Shown here in pieces: positions 20,764-31,381 of a stretch of 64,000 bases of DNA. The translations under genes and the position numbers were made by a program. The notes under the pieces are model-generated. The model was not told the DNA's origin. It saw nothing but the letters and a program-made list of their open reading frames with translations, and did no database searches. The DNA lies in assembly GCA_958295665.1 (NCBI GenBank), contig OY282559.1:261212245-261276244 (forward strand), given 5' to 3'. The DNA is from Tipula vernalis. Its lineage: Eukaryota; Arthropoda; Insecta; Diptera; Tipulidae. Each line of letters starts with the position of its first letter. The stretch's first letter is position 1.

Positions 20764-21451
20764 TAAAGGTGGTAAAAAAGTTGTTTTTAAATATACTTAA
20801 AAACCTGAAGTACCTATCAAAAAAACCCTTAATTAAAAGATATAGCCATTAAAATTACAAACATTTTGGTTGTTTTTTTATTTATTTTTTTATGATTAAA
20901 ATTAAGTGAGTTATGAAGTTTTTACATTTGTTATGTGAGCTCATACAACCGAAAGTTTGATTTTCTGTTTTTAGACGAAATAAAATGTTTATATGGAAAA
21001 TTCAAAATTTGTCGGAAGTTTACGTAGAAAAAATCCTGAGCTAAAAAGGCTAAACGAATAACTTCGTTTTTTCACATTTCATGTTATTATGTTCGATTTT
21101 GACTGAGATTTTGTCACTTTATTGGGCTATAACAGCGACACTTTAACGAAAATTCGAAAAATCTTAATATTATTTTTTACTTAAAATCTGAAGGCTAGAT
21201 TTTTATCACTTCCTTTAATATGTCAGAGTCGAACATTTTGCATGTTAGATTTTTTCCTACGCTCTTCTTTATCACAAGCGTTAAAATCAGAAAATTTAAA
21301 AATTCACAGCTGCGACAATCTTAATCTTAAACAAACAAAAAACAACCAAAATGGTTGTAATTTCAACAGCTACAACTTTTACTTGAAGACCTTTCAGTTG
21401 GCCATTTTAGATTTTTAGTTTTATGAAAAATAATATATTTTACCACCTTTA
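20764..21451. mobile_element. MITE-like element with long imperfect inverted repeats (688 bp)
   Basis: TAAAGGTGGTAAAA at 20764-20777 is mirrored by its near-complement TTTTACCACCTTTA ending at 21451. Similarity between the arms can be followed inward for about 120-140 bp, including ATTACA.ACATTTTGGTTG and its complement. The interior is non-coding. No certain target duplication was found. It is probably a deletion derivative of a DNA transposon. Confidence 0.6.
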
Positions 21452-21462
21452 GCCTCTACTTA

Positions 21463-21474
21463 GGGGGGGGGGGG
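21463..21474. repeat. Homopolymer run of 12 G
   Basis: Twelve consecutive G just outside the preceding inverted-repeat element. It is unusual in this AT-rich context and its length may be an assembly estimate. Confidence 0.8.
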
Positions 21475-22085
21475 CTGGACAACGGTTGGGCGCCAAATCT
21501 TTTTTGTTTTGTATTGTGGTTGGGGGTTATAGAAATGTGTGTCAAGTTTCAGAAATCATTGTTTTGTTTTTTCTGCCTGTTTGTAGGTTTATTTTTACTG
21601 ATCGGGAATAGCACTCTGATTCTCTAAAAAAATAAGATAACTTGTTGTTATCTTATTTTTTAGAGATTTATGGTGCAGAAATGTTTAACCTTAGCAAATT
21701 GTAAAGATTTTCACAAAGCTTAACGAATTTGTAATAAAATAAACTTTAAAATTATACTAATCAAAATTTTATAAAGTGATGAGTGCAAAGTGAAATGTTT
21801 TTGGTCGAACAGGTTATTCTCGTTCTATGAAAAATTGCAACAAAGTCAGTTTACTCAAATCTAGTCAACAATTTGTATTTTTTCATTGAAAAAGTGGATC
21901 GATTCTGTTTCCATGAAAAATAAAATGAAAACATTTCTCAGTGGAAATAAATATAACTTTAATTTTGAATGCTAATTAATTAATTCGTGCAATTTGTAAT
22001 ATGCAACCGGTTCTTAGACCATTTTAAATGTGTTTTACAAATTAACACGTATAATCATTCTATGGTTTTTATTCAGAATTCTAGG
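21475..22085. other. AT-rich stretch with one short hairpin at 21621-21665
   Basis: The only structure seen is an inverted repeat TCTCTAAAA..ATAAGATAAC / GTTATCTTAT..TAGAGA with a 5-base TTGTT loop and a one-base bulge in the A/T run. It could form a 20-bp hairpin. No gene. Confidence 0.5.
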
Positions 22086-22246
22086 TGTAAGAGAATTTTT
22101 TCCAGTTTCGAACTGATGAGCTTATGATTATGAAAAAATCAATCTTCTCATCAGACCGCGGCGACAGTCGCCGCGGCCTGATGAGCAGATTGATTTTTTC
22201 ATAAACAAAAGCTCATCAGCTCGAAACTAGAATGAATTCTCTTACA
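22086..22246. repeat. 161-bp near-perfect foldback with GC-rich centre
   Basis: The sequence starts TGTAAGAGAATT and ends with its complement AATTCTCTTACA. Arms of about 75 bp pair almost completely and meet in CCGCGGCGAC/AGTCGCCGCGG at about 22156-22177, the most GC-rich spot for kilobases around. Small insertions (for example AC.AAA in the right arm) are the only mismatches. It looks like a tiny MITE or foldback. It could extrude as a cruciform or, if transcribed, fold into one long hairpin. No target duplication was identified. Confidence 0.7.
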
Positions 22247-25200
22247 ATCTTCGCAACATACATATAAAATATATAAAATGAAATAAACATAATTCGAAAG
22301 TGTTTTTTTATATTGTAAAAACTTCCGTTTGTCCCAAAAGTCGGTTGAGTATTTTGGCAATGAGAAAATCAATAAAATATGTATTATTGTTTAAAACGGT
22401 TACAACTTACCGATAAACCAACATCAACACCAAGAATTTTGTTCATTTTCCAAAATCTTAAACTATTTCATATGAAAATTTATATTTTTGCAAAGTTTTT
22501 AATTCACATTATTATATGACGTTTTAGGTTCCGAAATAACTTAATTAAATAAATTAATTCAATTAACGATTTAATTCCTAAATTTACAAATTTGTCTTTC
22601 ACTCCCAAGTTCGAAGTTTATAAGATTCCTAAGCTTCTTTAATTATTAATTCAAAAGAGCTTACTTTTATCCCTATTGTAGACATCTTAAAATTTAGAAC
22701 GACATATTGAATTCAGGATTTCAAAATTATATCGGTTTTCTAAATAACTTGCCTTTAAGCTTCTAAAAATTCGAATTTTGATGTTCATAGTAAAATAAAT
22801 TTAGAGTTTTGCTAACTTTCCTAAGAAATTAAAATTCTTATTTTAATGTTTTTAGAATAGCGCTTCAGACGATTAGAATTTGAACGATATTCGAAGATTC
22901 TACAGATTTTAGACATTTCAAAATAAATAGAAATAAGAAAATTCAAAAATAGTTCCAACTTGGAACTACAGAACATCGTCAATTTTATGAAACTTCTAAT
23001 ATCCCTTTTTCATAAATTTTACAAATTCTAAACCTAACTAAGCTAAACTTTCCTGAATTTGGTCTTAGTGTGAACTTTAAAAAACTAAACCATAGATTTA
23101 ATCATTGAGACGGCCATTTAGCTTGCATAACTTAATTAGGACAAGATACCTTAATCTACTGGTATACGTGTAAAAGTTAGTCATTAAATGCGAGACAACA
23201 GTAACTGCAACTGTAAATATCAGTCTCTTCATACAAATAGGTGTCTGGTGTAAATGAATAATTCGTTTTTTCGTAATAAAAGTCATATATTTAATTTTTA
23301 AAGCAGGCAAGCCACAACAAAATGAAAAAAAAAAAAATAACTGAAATTAGAGCTTGGTTTACACAGTACATACACACAGTAATACATTTTCATTTAATTT
23401 ATATCATGGAAACAGAATTAACCTCCAAGACCCTGGGGAATTAAAAAAACAAATTATTTTAAATTGTGACAAGAGAATTTGGGTTTAGTATGCTTGAGCG
23501 GTCCTTCTGTTTATCGTTCTAATTTTTAAGTTAATAAACTTTTCAAATACCGATATTATTCGCAACGTTCATTTGTGAAGACCACCGACAATAACAAATA
23601 CAAATTCATTCTTGTTTGGAATTCAAGGAATTTGTGAATAATATGGTGAAACATGAGAATGTCTAGACCTATAGCTTTCCAAATTTTATAAAATGCATAA
23701 GATTTATAAATTTAAATTAAAAGTGACAAAATGTTTTGATATTTTATCTAGATTCTATTTAAAATTAACTTTTAAATTGAAAATTTGTATACTTTAGCTG
23801 CAACTGTAGCATGCAATTTATTATACTGTGCTTTTATTTTGGTTATTAAGGTAACGTTGCGAGAATAGTTTAAGAAAATATAAAAGAACACCTTGCGTTC
23901 CAATTAGCAAATCATGCAATGCATATACACAAAATATGATGTCATTCACCCACAACATTATGTAATTTCCATTTTCAATGAATTTATATGAAAATCTGAA
24001 AATCAAAAATTTGTAAATGTCACACAAATCTAAGCCACCTGGCATATCCTTGGATTAATTTTAATGAAATGTATTTAGGTAAGCGTAAGGTATAGTACAT
24101 ATAATGGAAATTCGTTGTACTAGGTCTAGTAGTACTGTATAGTATATAGTATATCTAGTTTATAGTTTTATTTGGAATCATTTTTTTTTTAAAGATTTAT
24201 ATTCCTCATCCATATCTCGTTTGTTACATACAAATAAAAGCAATTTCTGTATACCTAGCCGTCAGTGTCAAGTGCATTTGTTTAAATTGTATATAAATGT
24301 ACGGTACATGTTAAAAAAAATACATTTATAAATTTTCCAAAACCAATCCCATCAAAATTTAAAAAATTTCATTAAAAATGAAAAAATGAAGAAAAATGGA
24401 GTTGGAAATGTCATTTTATTTTCATTCCATATAAATATTTTATCGCATGATTAAAATGAATTATATGTTGTATTTCAAAATATAAATTACAACAATAGCA
24501 GCAATAACAAAAATATAATACCCATCAGTTGTATTTGATGGTAAAAACTTTAAATGCAATAAAAAAAAAAAGCTCGACTAATAATGATACAACGAACTTT
24601 TTTCGTCTTCCAAATTCTTACGTTCTGTCTTATATTTTACTCGTAGATATATAAGAATTGTTACATATTTTCGTATTATTCCATCTTGTCTTTTTTAAAT
24701 TACATAAAAAAGTGTAAAGTGGATCATTTTCTTTTTTGTTTAAAGTTGTTTTATTTTTTATTTTTATTAAGGAAAAGTTCTTCTGTTCTTAATTTCATAA
24801 TATGTATTTTTATCTTGCCCAAGATGCTAAAGAAGTTTTAAGTTTTAACCCCTTGATTTTTGTATTCGGAGCATCGAGGTGATTACAAAATATCAAACCT
24901 ACATGAAATTATGTCGTAAATTTTTGTGTTATATTGCTTCACAAATTGGATTAAATTATAAAATGGAGGACGCTTTTGTATAGAAAAGTTTTTTGTTTTT
25001 TTATATTGAATCAAATTATCGTGCCGATAGAGAATGAACAAAGATATGAAGTTTTGTAATGGCTATATCGTAATTGGCACGTGTCGCGAGTACGAACGTC
25101 GAAACTTTTCTATATACAATTGGGAAGAAGGTGTTAATTTTTCTTTTTAAAATTCATAATTTTATTTCGATGCTTTCTTGTTCAACTGTATAATCAACTT

Positions 25201-25750
25201 TTATTAGAAAACTAACAGATTTTAATTTTATTTGTGGAATAGGAAACTTTAATTTAATTTAAAAGTTTAATGCAATATTTATATTCTAACCAAATTATAT
25301 TTCATTTTATTTGTGAACTCAGATTCAGATTTTCTTTTTAGCATTTTAATCGGAAAATTTTGTCTTACAATATAATACATATTGCGCAAGCTAATTTCAT
25401 TAGCTTTTCCAAATGATATTTCAGATTCAATAAAGTAAACCATTACTTACTAGACGTCCGAATTCGAAAGAGGTGGTGGATGCCTAAACAAAAATGTTTT
25501 TACAAAAATTGATTTTCCCTGAAATAAACTTTCAGTGTTGTTTAAAGTTTTTATTCGTTTTGCCTTGTTGTTGAAAAATTGCCCAAAAAAATTTTGATTT
25601 TTGGCACACATAAAATTCAATATCACCTAAAACTTAAAAAGAATAATCGCCCAACAATTTTTGGGCAATAGTGCTTACTTTAAAATGTAAGCAATTATGG
25701 AAAAAAAAAATTGTTTAAATTTGATTTTTCTTATTCTAGAATTTAGATAG
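22247..25750. other. AT-rich stretch, nothing recognised
   Basis: No coding, RNA or repeat feature can be supported. Small frames at 23098-23310 and 23821-24045 (minus) have ordinary chance composition. It may be intron of a neighbouring gene. Confidence 0.35.
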
Positions 25751-25870
25751 GAACGTGAAAATTTAAGTCAACAGCTGCCGAAGTCATTAAAAAAATAAAG
25801 TTTTAAATAATAAAAAAAATATCCATGGGCTTTGCTTCGGCGGCTGTTAACTTAAATTTTCTCGGACGTG
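25751..25870. repeat. Imperfect inverted repeat, about 120 bp
   Basis: GTGAAAATTTAAGTCAACAG..GCCGAAG at 25755-25783 is mirrored by CTTCGGCGGCTGTTAACTT.. at 25835-25865, with a short A/T-rich loop. The word GTGAAAATTTAAGTCA recurs at about 27594-27609, directly beside the transposase relic, so this may be a small derivative of that DNA transposon. Confidence 0.5.
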
Positions 25871-26710
25871 CGTAAATTTTGGGAAAGGGAAATTAATTTT
25901 GTAAACAAAGCAATAAAAAACACTAAAGAATTGATGTTTGCTAGCAGATGATGCTTATAGTCTTTTTCGGCAATGTACAATTTTTAAATGGTCTTAAGGT
26001 CAATTTTGCCTCTTTTGTCAATTGAAAATAAAGTTTACGAAGCTTACGTTTTACTCGAATTTAAATGCATTCAATTTTTATACGAAAAAATGAAAATCTC
26101 CCTTTTCCAAAATATTTTAATATTAAATTTTCCTTTTCTAAAATTTCTGGAAAAGGAAAATTTAATCATAAATTATTCTGGTAAAGGGAGATTGGCTTTC
26201 TAATTTTACAATTAAATCGCCTTTTTCCATATTTTCTATCGTTTATGCATATGTATTCCATCTGGTTCAATATTGGTATTGTGAGAATTTCATCTCTCAC
26301 AAAGTTCTATCACAACCATCAATTTTTAGGCAATTTTCATTTTTCGTTTTAATTTCATTTATCACACTATCTCGTCACAAGCAAAAACTTGAATATGGTC
26401 ACTGTTTAATTGCAGGAAAAGTCATTTCAATTGAGCATGTTTGTGAAAATATAATATAAAATTAAATGACGTTGTTTCGGACTCCACGACCAAAACCTTT
26501 TAGTTGCCAATATTTAGGGAAGGTTTTAAACAACCGCAAGTTTTCAAAAACCATTTTATTTTCAAAATTTGTGTTCTAATAACAACTTGGCTTTTCAGAA
26601 TTATTTTCTTTTGGGAATGTTGAGTAATTTTCAGTAATAACAAAAAGTATCAAATAATCTGGAAAATCTGCAATAAACTGAAGATAATCTGTATGTATAG
26701 CTCAATACTA
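25871..26710. other. AT-rich stretch, nothing recognised
   Basis: A 71-codon plus frame at 25988-26203 has low-complexity composition and is not called. No repeats or RNA motifs recognised. Confidence 0.35.
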
Positions 26711-27370
26711 TACAAATTTCGAAAAGCTCAAAAACAAATAAAATCTTGATACATCATTAATTCTATAACAAGGCGCACCTCAAACTCGAATAATCTCGCA
26801 ATGGTCGAATAATCAATTCTAAGATACTCTAGCTCGTTATTCACAAAAAACTTCAATATTCCCAGAAAGCTCGAATAACTTTAAAATCCTATAATAATCC
26901 TGAAGAATCGAGAAATTACTAAGAAGCCATCGCAAAACTTCGAATAGAATAACCTCTGTACTAAGCAAACATGGAAAATTTTTAATATCCCAAAATAATA
27001 TCATCTACTTATGTAATTCAACATCTTCCAACAAAGTTACGTAAATTTTGAAAAGTTCAAAAGCAAGTAAAATCTCTATCCATCACTAATTCCATAACAA
27101 GGCGCACCTCAAACCCTTGTAAATTTCGATGAATATCGAGAAACTCAAATATTCTCACAATGGTCGAATAATCAATTCAAGAATACTCTAGCTCGTTCCT
27201 CACAAAAAAACTTCAATATTCTCAGAAAACTCGAATAACTTTAGAATCCTATAATAATCTTGAAGAATCGAGAAACTATGTACTAAGAATCTCAATTTAT
27301 CTGAAAAATATCAAGCAGACATCGCAAAACCCAGAATAATTTTGAAAATATTGAATAAAGCTTATAATTT
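26711..27370. repeat. Diverged direct tandem duplication, unit about 330 bp
   Basis: Two adjacent blocks share long stretches in the same order, including CATAACAAGGCGCACCTCAAAC-type text, CAATGGTCGAATAATCAATTC, TACTCTAGCTCGTT and TCCTATAATAATC.TGAAGAATCGAGAAA (copy 1 about 26711-27010, copy 2 about 27040-27370). No coding potential. It could be a short satellite-like array or a local duplication. Confidence 0.7.
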
Positions 27371-27610
27371 TAATGTCGTACGCCATGTAACGGTATTTAA
27401 ATTTAGAAATCTAGATAAATCCAAAAATTTGAATTTAGAACGAATTCTGATTCTCAGGTAAATGCGAAATGTCTTCATTTTTCGTTTCTGTTTAGATGTT
27501 AAATAATAATAGGCCAACTAAAAAATCAAGTCACTACTGCAGAAATATTTTCAGTCGCCCGACACAGTGAAAACAAATCGATTTAGTACTTGCGTGAAAA
27601 TTTAAGTCAG

Positions 27611-27840
27611 TTATTCCACCATATGCTTTATTATCTCATCCTTTAGCTCTTGATTTGTTGCTGGCTTATTTCCAAAGACCTTACATTTGATATAATCCTA
27701 AAGAAACAAGTCTAAGGGTGTCAAATCGCACGCTCGGTGGCCAATTGAAGTCGCTGTTTCACGAGATATTGCGCCCCGGGAATGCCATAAAGTCATTGCC
27801 GCATTGGCTGTGTGGCATGTGGCACCATCTTTTTGAATTC
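27611..27840 (-). pseudogene. Mariner-like DDE transposase fragment
   Basis: The minus-strand frame from about 27838 to the stop at 27611-27613 encodes QKDGATCHTANAAM, later CDLTPLDLFL, then a TAG stop where relatives have Trp or Gly, then DYIKCKVFGNKPATNQELK and the end. QKDGATCHTA and DLTPLD carry the second and third catalytic acidic residues of the IS630/Tc1/mariner type. The first catalytic region is missing and the frame is interrupted, so it is inactive. GTGAAAATTTAAGTCA beside its 3' end recurs in the inverted repeat at 25751-25870. Confidence 0.65.
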
Positions 27841-28486
27841 GGGTCATAAAAATGAGCAATTGTCCCAAGATGTCATCCTAAATTTGGACAAACGGATTGA
27901 TATGTTGTAACACGGGGCGTAGTTGCAGTGGTTAGGCTATACACCAATCACTGGATTCACTACCCTTTTCTGCAGAAATATCTCAATGAGTATCTGGGAC
28001 AGCACACTTCCAGTATGAATTTATGAATTTTCAAATTCACTAAATAAATTTCCACCACGTATATATGGTATGTCCGCAAAATAATATTAAATTGCTTTGT
28101 TGTAGATTGAACCCAAACAGTAGACGGAGAAATTAGAATATTTCTCATGCACAGCAACCACCAAAAAGAATTACCAAAATTTCGCGACAACAAGAAATGC
28201 AATTGTTATGACTTTGTATTGTTATATTATCATTAAACAGGTAATTGTAAACTCTCCATTCTTTTGTAATAATTATTTACTGGTAATGTTCATTACAGTG
28301 AGTCAAATAAGTACCCAGAATTTTAAAGATATTACAGTCAGTCTAATGAAATCTAGCAAGACCATACAGTCGCTCAATTTACTGTAATACACATTACATC
28401 GTGGGGACGACTCACCCCTGAGATACTCATATCTCTCCGAATTGAGCAGCCCTGGCATTCCAAATACTACCTCGAACTAAGAGGGT
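27841..28486 (-). other. Non-coding stretch; probable 3' LTR start of the gypsy-like element
   Basis: Read on the minus strand, the pol frame ends at 28487. About 80 bases later comes CAGGGGTGAG, then TGTAATGTGTATTACAG near 28405-28389. That order (purine-rich tract, then TG) suits the start of a 3' LTR, but without a second copy the LTR cannot be delimited. An 80-codon frame at 27960-28202 is not convincing. Confidence 0.3.
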
Positions 28487-29659
28487 TTATTCCCGAATAT
28501 CTTTTGTGTGGTAGACCCCTAAATTTTTCCCATTCTCATCTTCGATTTCGTAAGCAACTGACCCAACTGAACTAATGATTTTTCCCTTAATGAATTTTGG
28601 CGCTAATTTGGCCGAAAAATTGCGTGTGGCGTCACTTTGTGTGAAGTTACGGACCCAAACCTCCTGGCCAACAATAAACTTACGAACCTTACTTCGAAGG
28701 TTATAGTGATTTGCATTTCAAAGATATGTGCGTTTCAAATGAGTTAATACAGAATTCTGGACGGTACACAGATTATCGGCCTTAGAGGATACAGCCAGGA
28801 AATTATTGTCTAATGTTTCAAACTGTCTTCGTAATTTGTGAATGGAACCATGTCCGATTCGATGTTCCCCAAATACTAAAAAATGAGGCGATCTGCCAGT
28901 AGACTGATGTACAACGTTGCGCAAGGCACTGGCTATTTCCTGCAAATGAGAATCCCAGTCCTTCTGATTTTCCTTGACATAAGCTCGATTTGCTGTCATT
29001 ATAGACCTATTTACTCTTTCTGAAGCGTTAGCCTGCGGTGAGTATTTTGGAGTGAAAATATGTTTTACTCCATATTGGATTAGCAAGTCAGACAACAGTT
29101 TGGACTCAAATTCTTTCCCATTATCAGTAAATAATGTCTCCAGAACTCCAAACATACAAAATATGTGATTTTTTAAATAATCAACTACACTTTGTGCTGT
29201 TGCAGATCGCACCGCTTTTAATAACACAAATCGTGAAAATTTATCTAACACTATTAAGATGTGCGTATTTGCCTCTTTAGACCGAGGGTATGGCCCAAGA
29301 AAATCAAGAAATAAATACTGCCAGGGTCTGTGAACTTCCGCAAAATGCCCTATGGGTGGTCGGATGGAGAAATTCGTTGCCTTGCAAGATTTACAAATAT
29401 TACAGTTTGAAATATAATCTTTGACCTGTTTAGCCATGTTTGCCCAGTAAAAATCTCTTTGAAGAAGATTAAGCGTCTTGGAAACTCCTAGATGGGAAGC
29501 GCTGGGAGGATTATGCGCTTGTTCAATCAACAGAGACGTCAGTTGCTCAGGAACCACTAATTTCCATTCGGAAAGATCCGAATCCTGATACGACGTACCA
29601 TGAGCCATATTAATATAAACTTTTCCGTCTCTTACAAGCATATTAAGATTTTCCTCCAA
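28487..29659 (-). pseudogene. Ty3/gypsy integrase, one in-frame stop
   Basis: The frame is open 29659-28718, then has a TGA at 28715-28717 and continues in the same frame to 28487. It contains the HHCC zinc domain (SHLGVSKT and CNICKSC) and the catalytic D-D-E core (FLDFLGP, FTDNGKEF, NASERVNRS). After the stop comes a C-terminal domain (RKFIVGQEVWVRNF..FSAKL.PKFIKGKI..) with the usual ending. Apart from the stop it is well preserved. The final segment, ending YHTKD, recalls mdg3/micropia-like elements; that assignment is tentative. Confidence 0.8.
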
Positions 29660-29830
29660 CGAGGTTATTGTCTTAATTAAATTTAAATAACTGGAACTTT
29701 GAAACTCAGAGGGCTCTACATCAAGATGGAGTGAGGTGTTAACATCATTTTCATGTATTAATTCGGTATTAATTCAGCATGTAAACGTGACAAAGCATTT
29801 GGTACTAAATTGTGTTTGCCTTGGCAATGT

Positions 29831-30013
29831 TCAATTTTTAAAATTATAACCCTGTAAACTTAAGCTCCATCGAGCCAATCTTCCCGACAACTCATGCTGG
29901 CTCATCAGCCACTTCAAACTAGCGTGGTCGGTGATCACTGTAAATGGAAATTCTTCGATGTAAGACCTAAATTTACACACACTGAGAACCGCTGCCAAAC
30001 ACTCCAGCTCCAT
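29831..30013 (-). pseudogene. Ty3/gypsy RNase H fragment
   Basis: It encodes MELECLAAVLSVCKFRSY, TVITDHASLKWLM and GRLARWSLSLQGYNF, the second half of the retrotransposon RNase H with its E and D active-site region. The stop after YNFKN and the loss of frame before the integrase segment show decay. It is separated from the RT segment by a deletion. Confidence 0.7.
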
Positions 30014-30038
30014 GACGCTTTTTTTGGGAGGGTGTCAA

Positions 30039-30842
30039 CTATTTAGAAAGATATGCAATGGGATGCAGGATACATTTGGGTACAGGATACGTTAAAATGG
30101 CTTTTACTTTGTCTGAATTGACTTTTAAGCATCCTTCGCCGATAACAAACCCCAAGTAATCCACTTGCTTTAATCCAAACTTGGATTCTTCGACATTAAT
30201 AGTTAGTCCAGCATTTTTCAGTAATCTGGCTACTTCCATTAAAAGTCCAATATGTTCGTCAAATGAAGCTGAAGTAATCAGCAGATCGTCTAGGTACACG
30301 AAAACTCTGTCCTGAAGTTTGTGCGGAATAACTCGGTGCATAAGTCGGCACATTGACTGAGGGGAGTTATACAGCCCAAAAGGCATCACTGTAAAATGAT
30401 ACAGTGGCCTTCCAGGTACTGTAAAGGCTGTATATTCTCGTGAGTCGGGATCCAACGATATCTGCCAAAAGGCATCTTTGAGATCCAAGGTAGAGATAAT
30501 TGAAGTTTTTACATGCTGGCGATCCAATAACCCGTCGATCAATGGTAGGGGGTAAGCATCCTTTTTTGTTAACTCATTGAGTCTTCGAGCATCCAGGAAT
30601 AATCGCATTTTGCCATTACATTTTCGATTTATAGCTAGATTAGAACACCAAGCGCTCTGGCTTTCCTCAATGACTCCTAATGCCAGCATTCTATTTATTA
30701 CAGCATCGACTTCTTTTTGAACGGAGGGCGATATTGCATAAAAGCGTTGTTTAACCGGGGTTGCGCTGCCGACATCTATTTTATGTGTTATTAAATTGGT
30801 TCGACCTAACCCTAGTTTATTAGAATTAGGCAAAAGCTGCAC
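30039..30842 (-). pseudogene. Ty3/gypsy reverse transcriptase with internal deletion
   Basis: Open for 267 codons. It includes the thumb-to-palm motifs STLDLKDAFWQISLD, FTVMPFGLYNSPQ and the catalytic box VFVYLDDLLI, followed by VDYLGFVIG and a lysine-rich YPVPK. At that point it jumps to HPIAYLSK, a segment that in intact elements lies about 90-100 residues further on. The connection region and the start of RNase H are therefore deleted. The upstream part is out of frame with the protease. Confidence 0.8.
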
Positions 30843-30958
30843 CGTTTGATCTAATGTATTTGTTGTTCTGTAGAAAGTACATACCGATTAGGATCAGTAT
30901 TCGAAACCGTGTTTTGAGTGAGTTCGTTAATTATCATGGGCGCAATATTAAAAGTTTT

Positions 30959-31381
30959 CTAAAAATCTATACCAAGATATAATTTCTGTTTGAGACTATG
31001 AACGACAAACAATTTAACAAGTTTTTCGGTATTTTGGTATTTGATAGGCACCTTCACATAACCCAACACTCTCTGATGTTGTCCACTTGCGGTTGATATA
31101 AAAGAAGGGAGACTGTATAAGAAAATATCTGAAGCAGTTATAAACTTTTCTGCATCAGCTCCTAAGACGCTAATGTTTGCCCCGCTATCCAAAAGCCCCG
31201 TCATAAATTGGCCGGCGATTTGAACTTCGGCATAGGGTTTAGAATCGTTATTTTCTTCAATAAGTGTTTCAGATACTAATTTTTTCAAAAGTCTATTATT
31301 TAGAAAATATGTCCAAGAACGAGATGCTCGAGATTGATAGGAATTATCACGGGTAATACAGTTGCGGTAACCAATAAACAA
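30959..31381 (-). pseudogene. Ty3/gypsy protease fragment
   Basis: 140 codons. An aspartic protease is recognisable by GLLDSGANISVLG and YLGIDF; a stop follows directly where the family normally continues into RT. The first 25 residues (FIGYRNCITRDN) look like a degenerate zinc-knuckle remnant. No Gag and no 5' LTR follow beyond 31385, so the element is 5' truncated. Confidence 0.7.

Noticed and set aside
22086..22246. Hammerhead ribozyme (CTGATGAG and CGAAAC words)
   Set aside because: CTGATGAG pairs with CTCATCAG inside the foldback, and the stem expected between CTGATGA and GAAAC does not form. Kept only as something for a covariance search.
27905..27955. A second SINE or tRNA-like head (GTAGTTGCAGTGGTTAGG)
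   Set aside because: There is a weak box-A resemblance only; no box B, body or tail.
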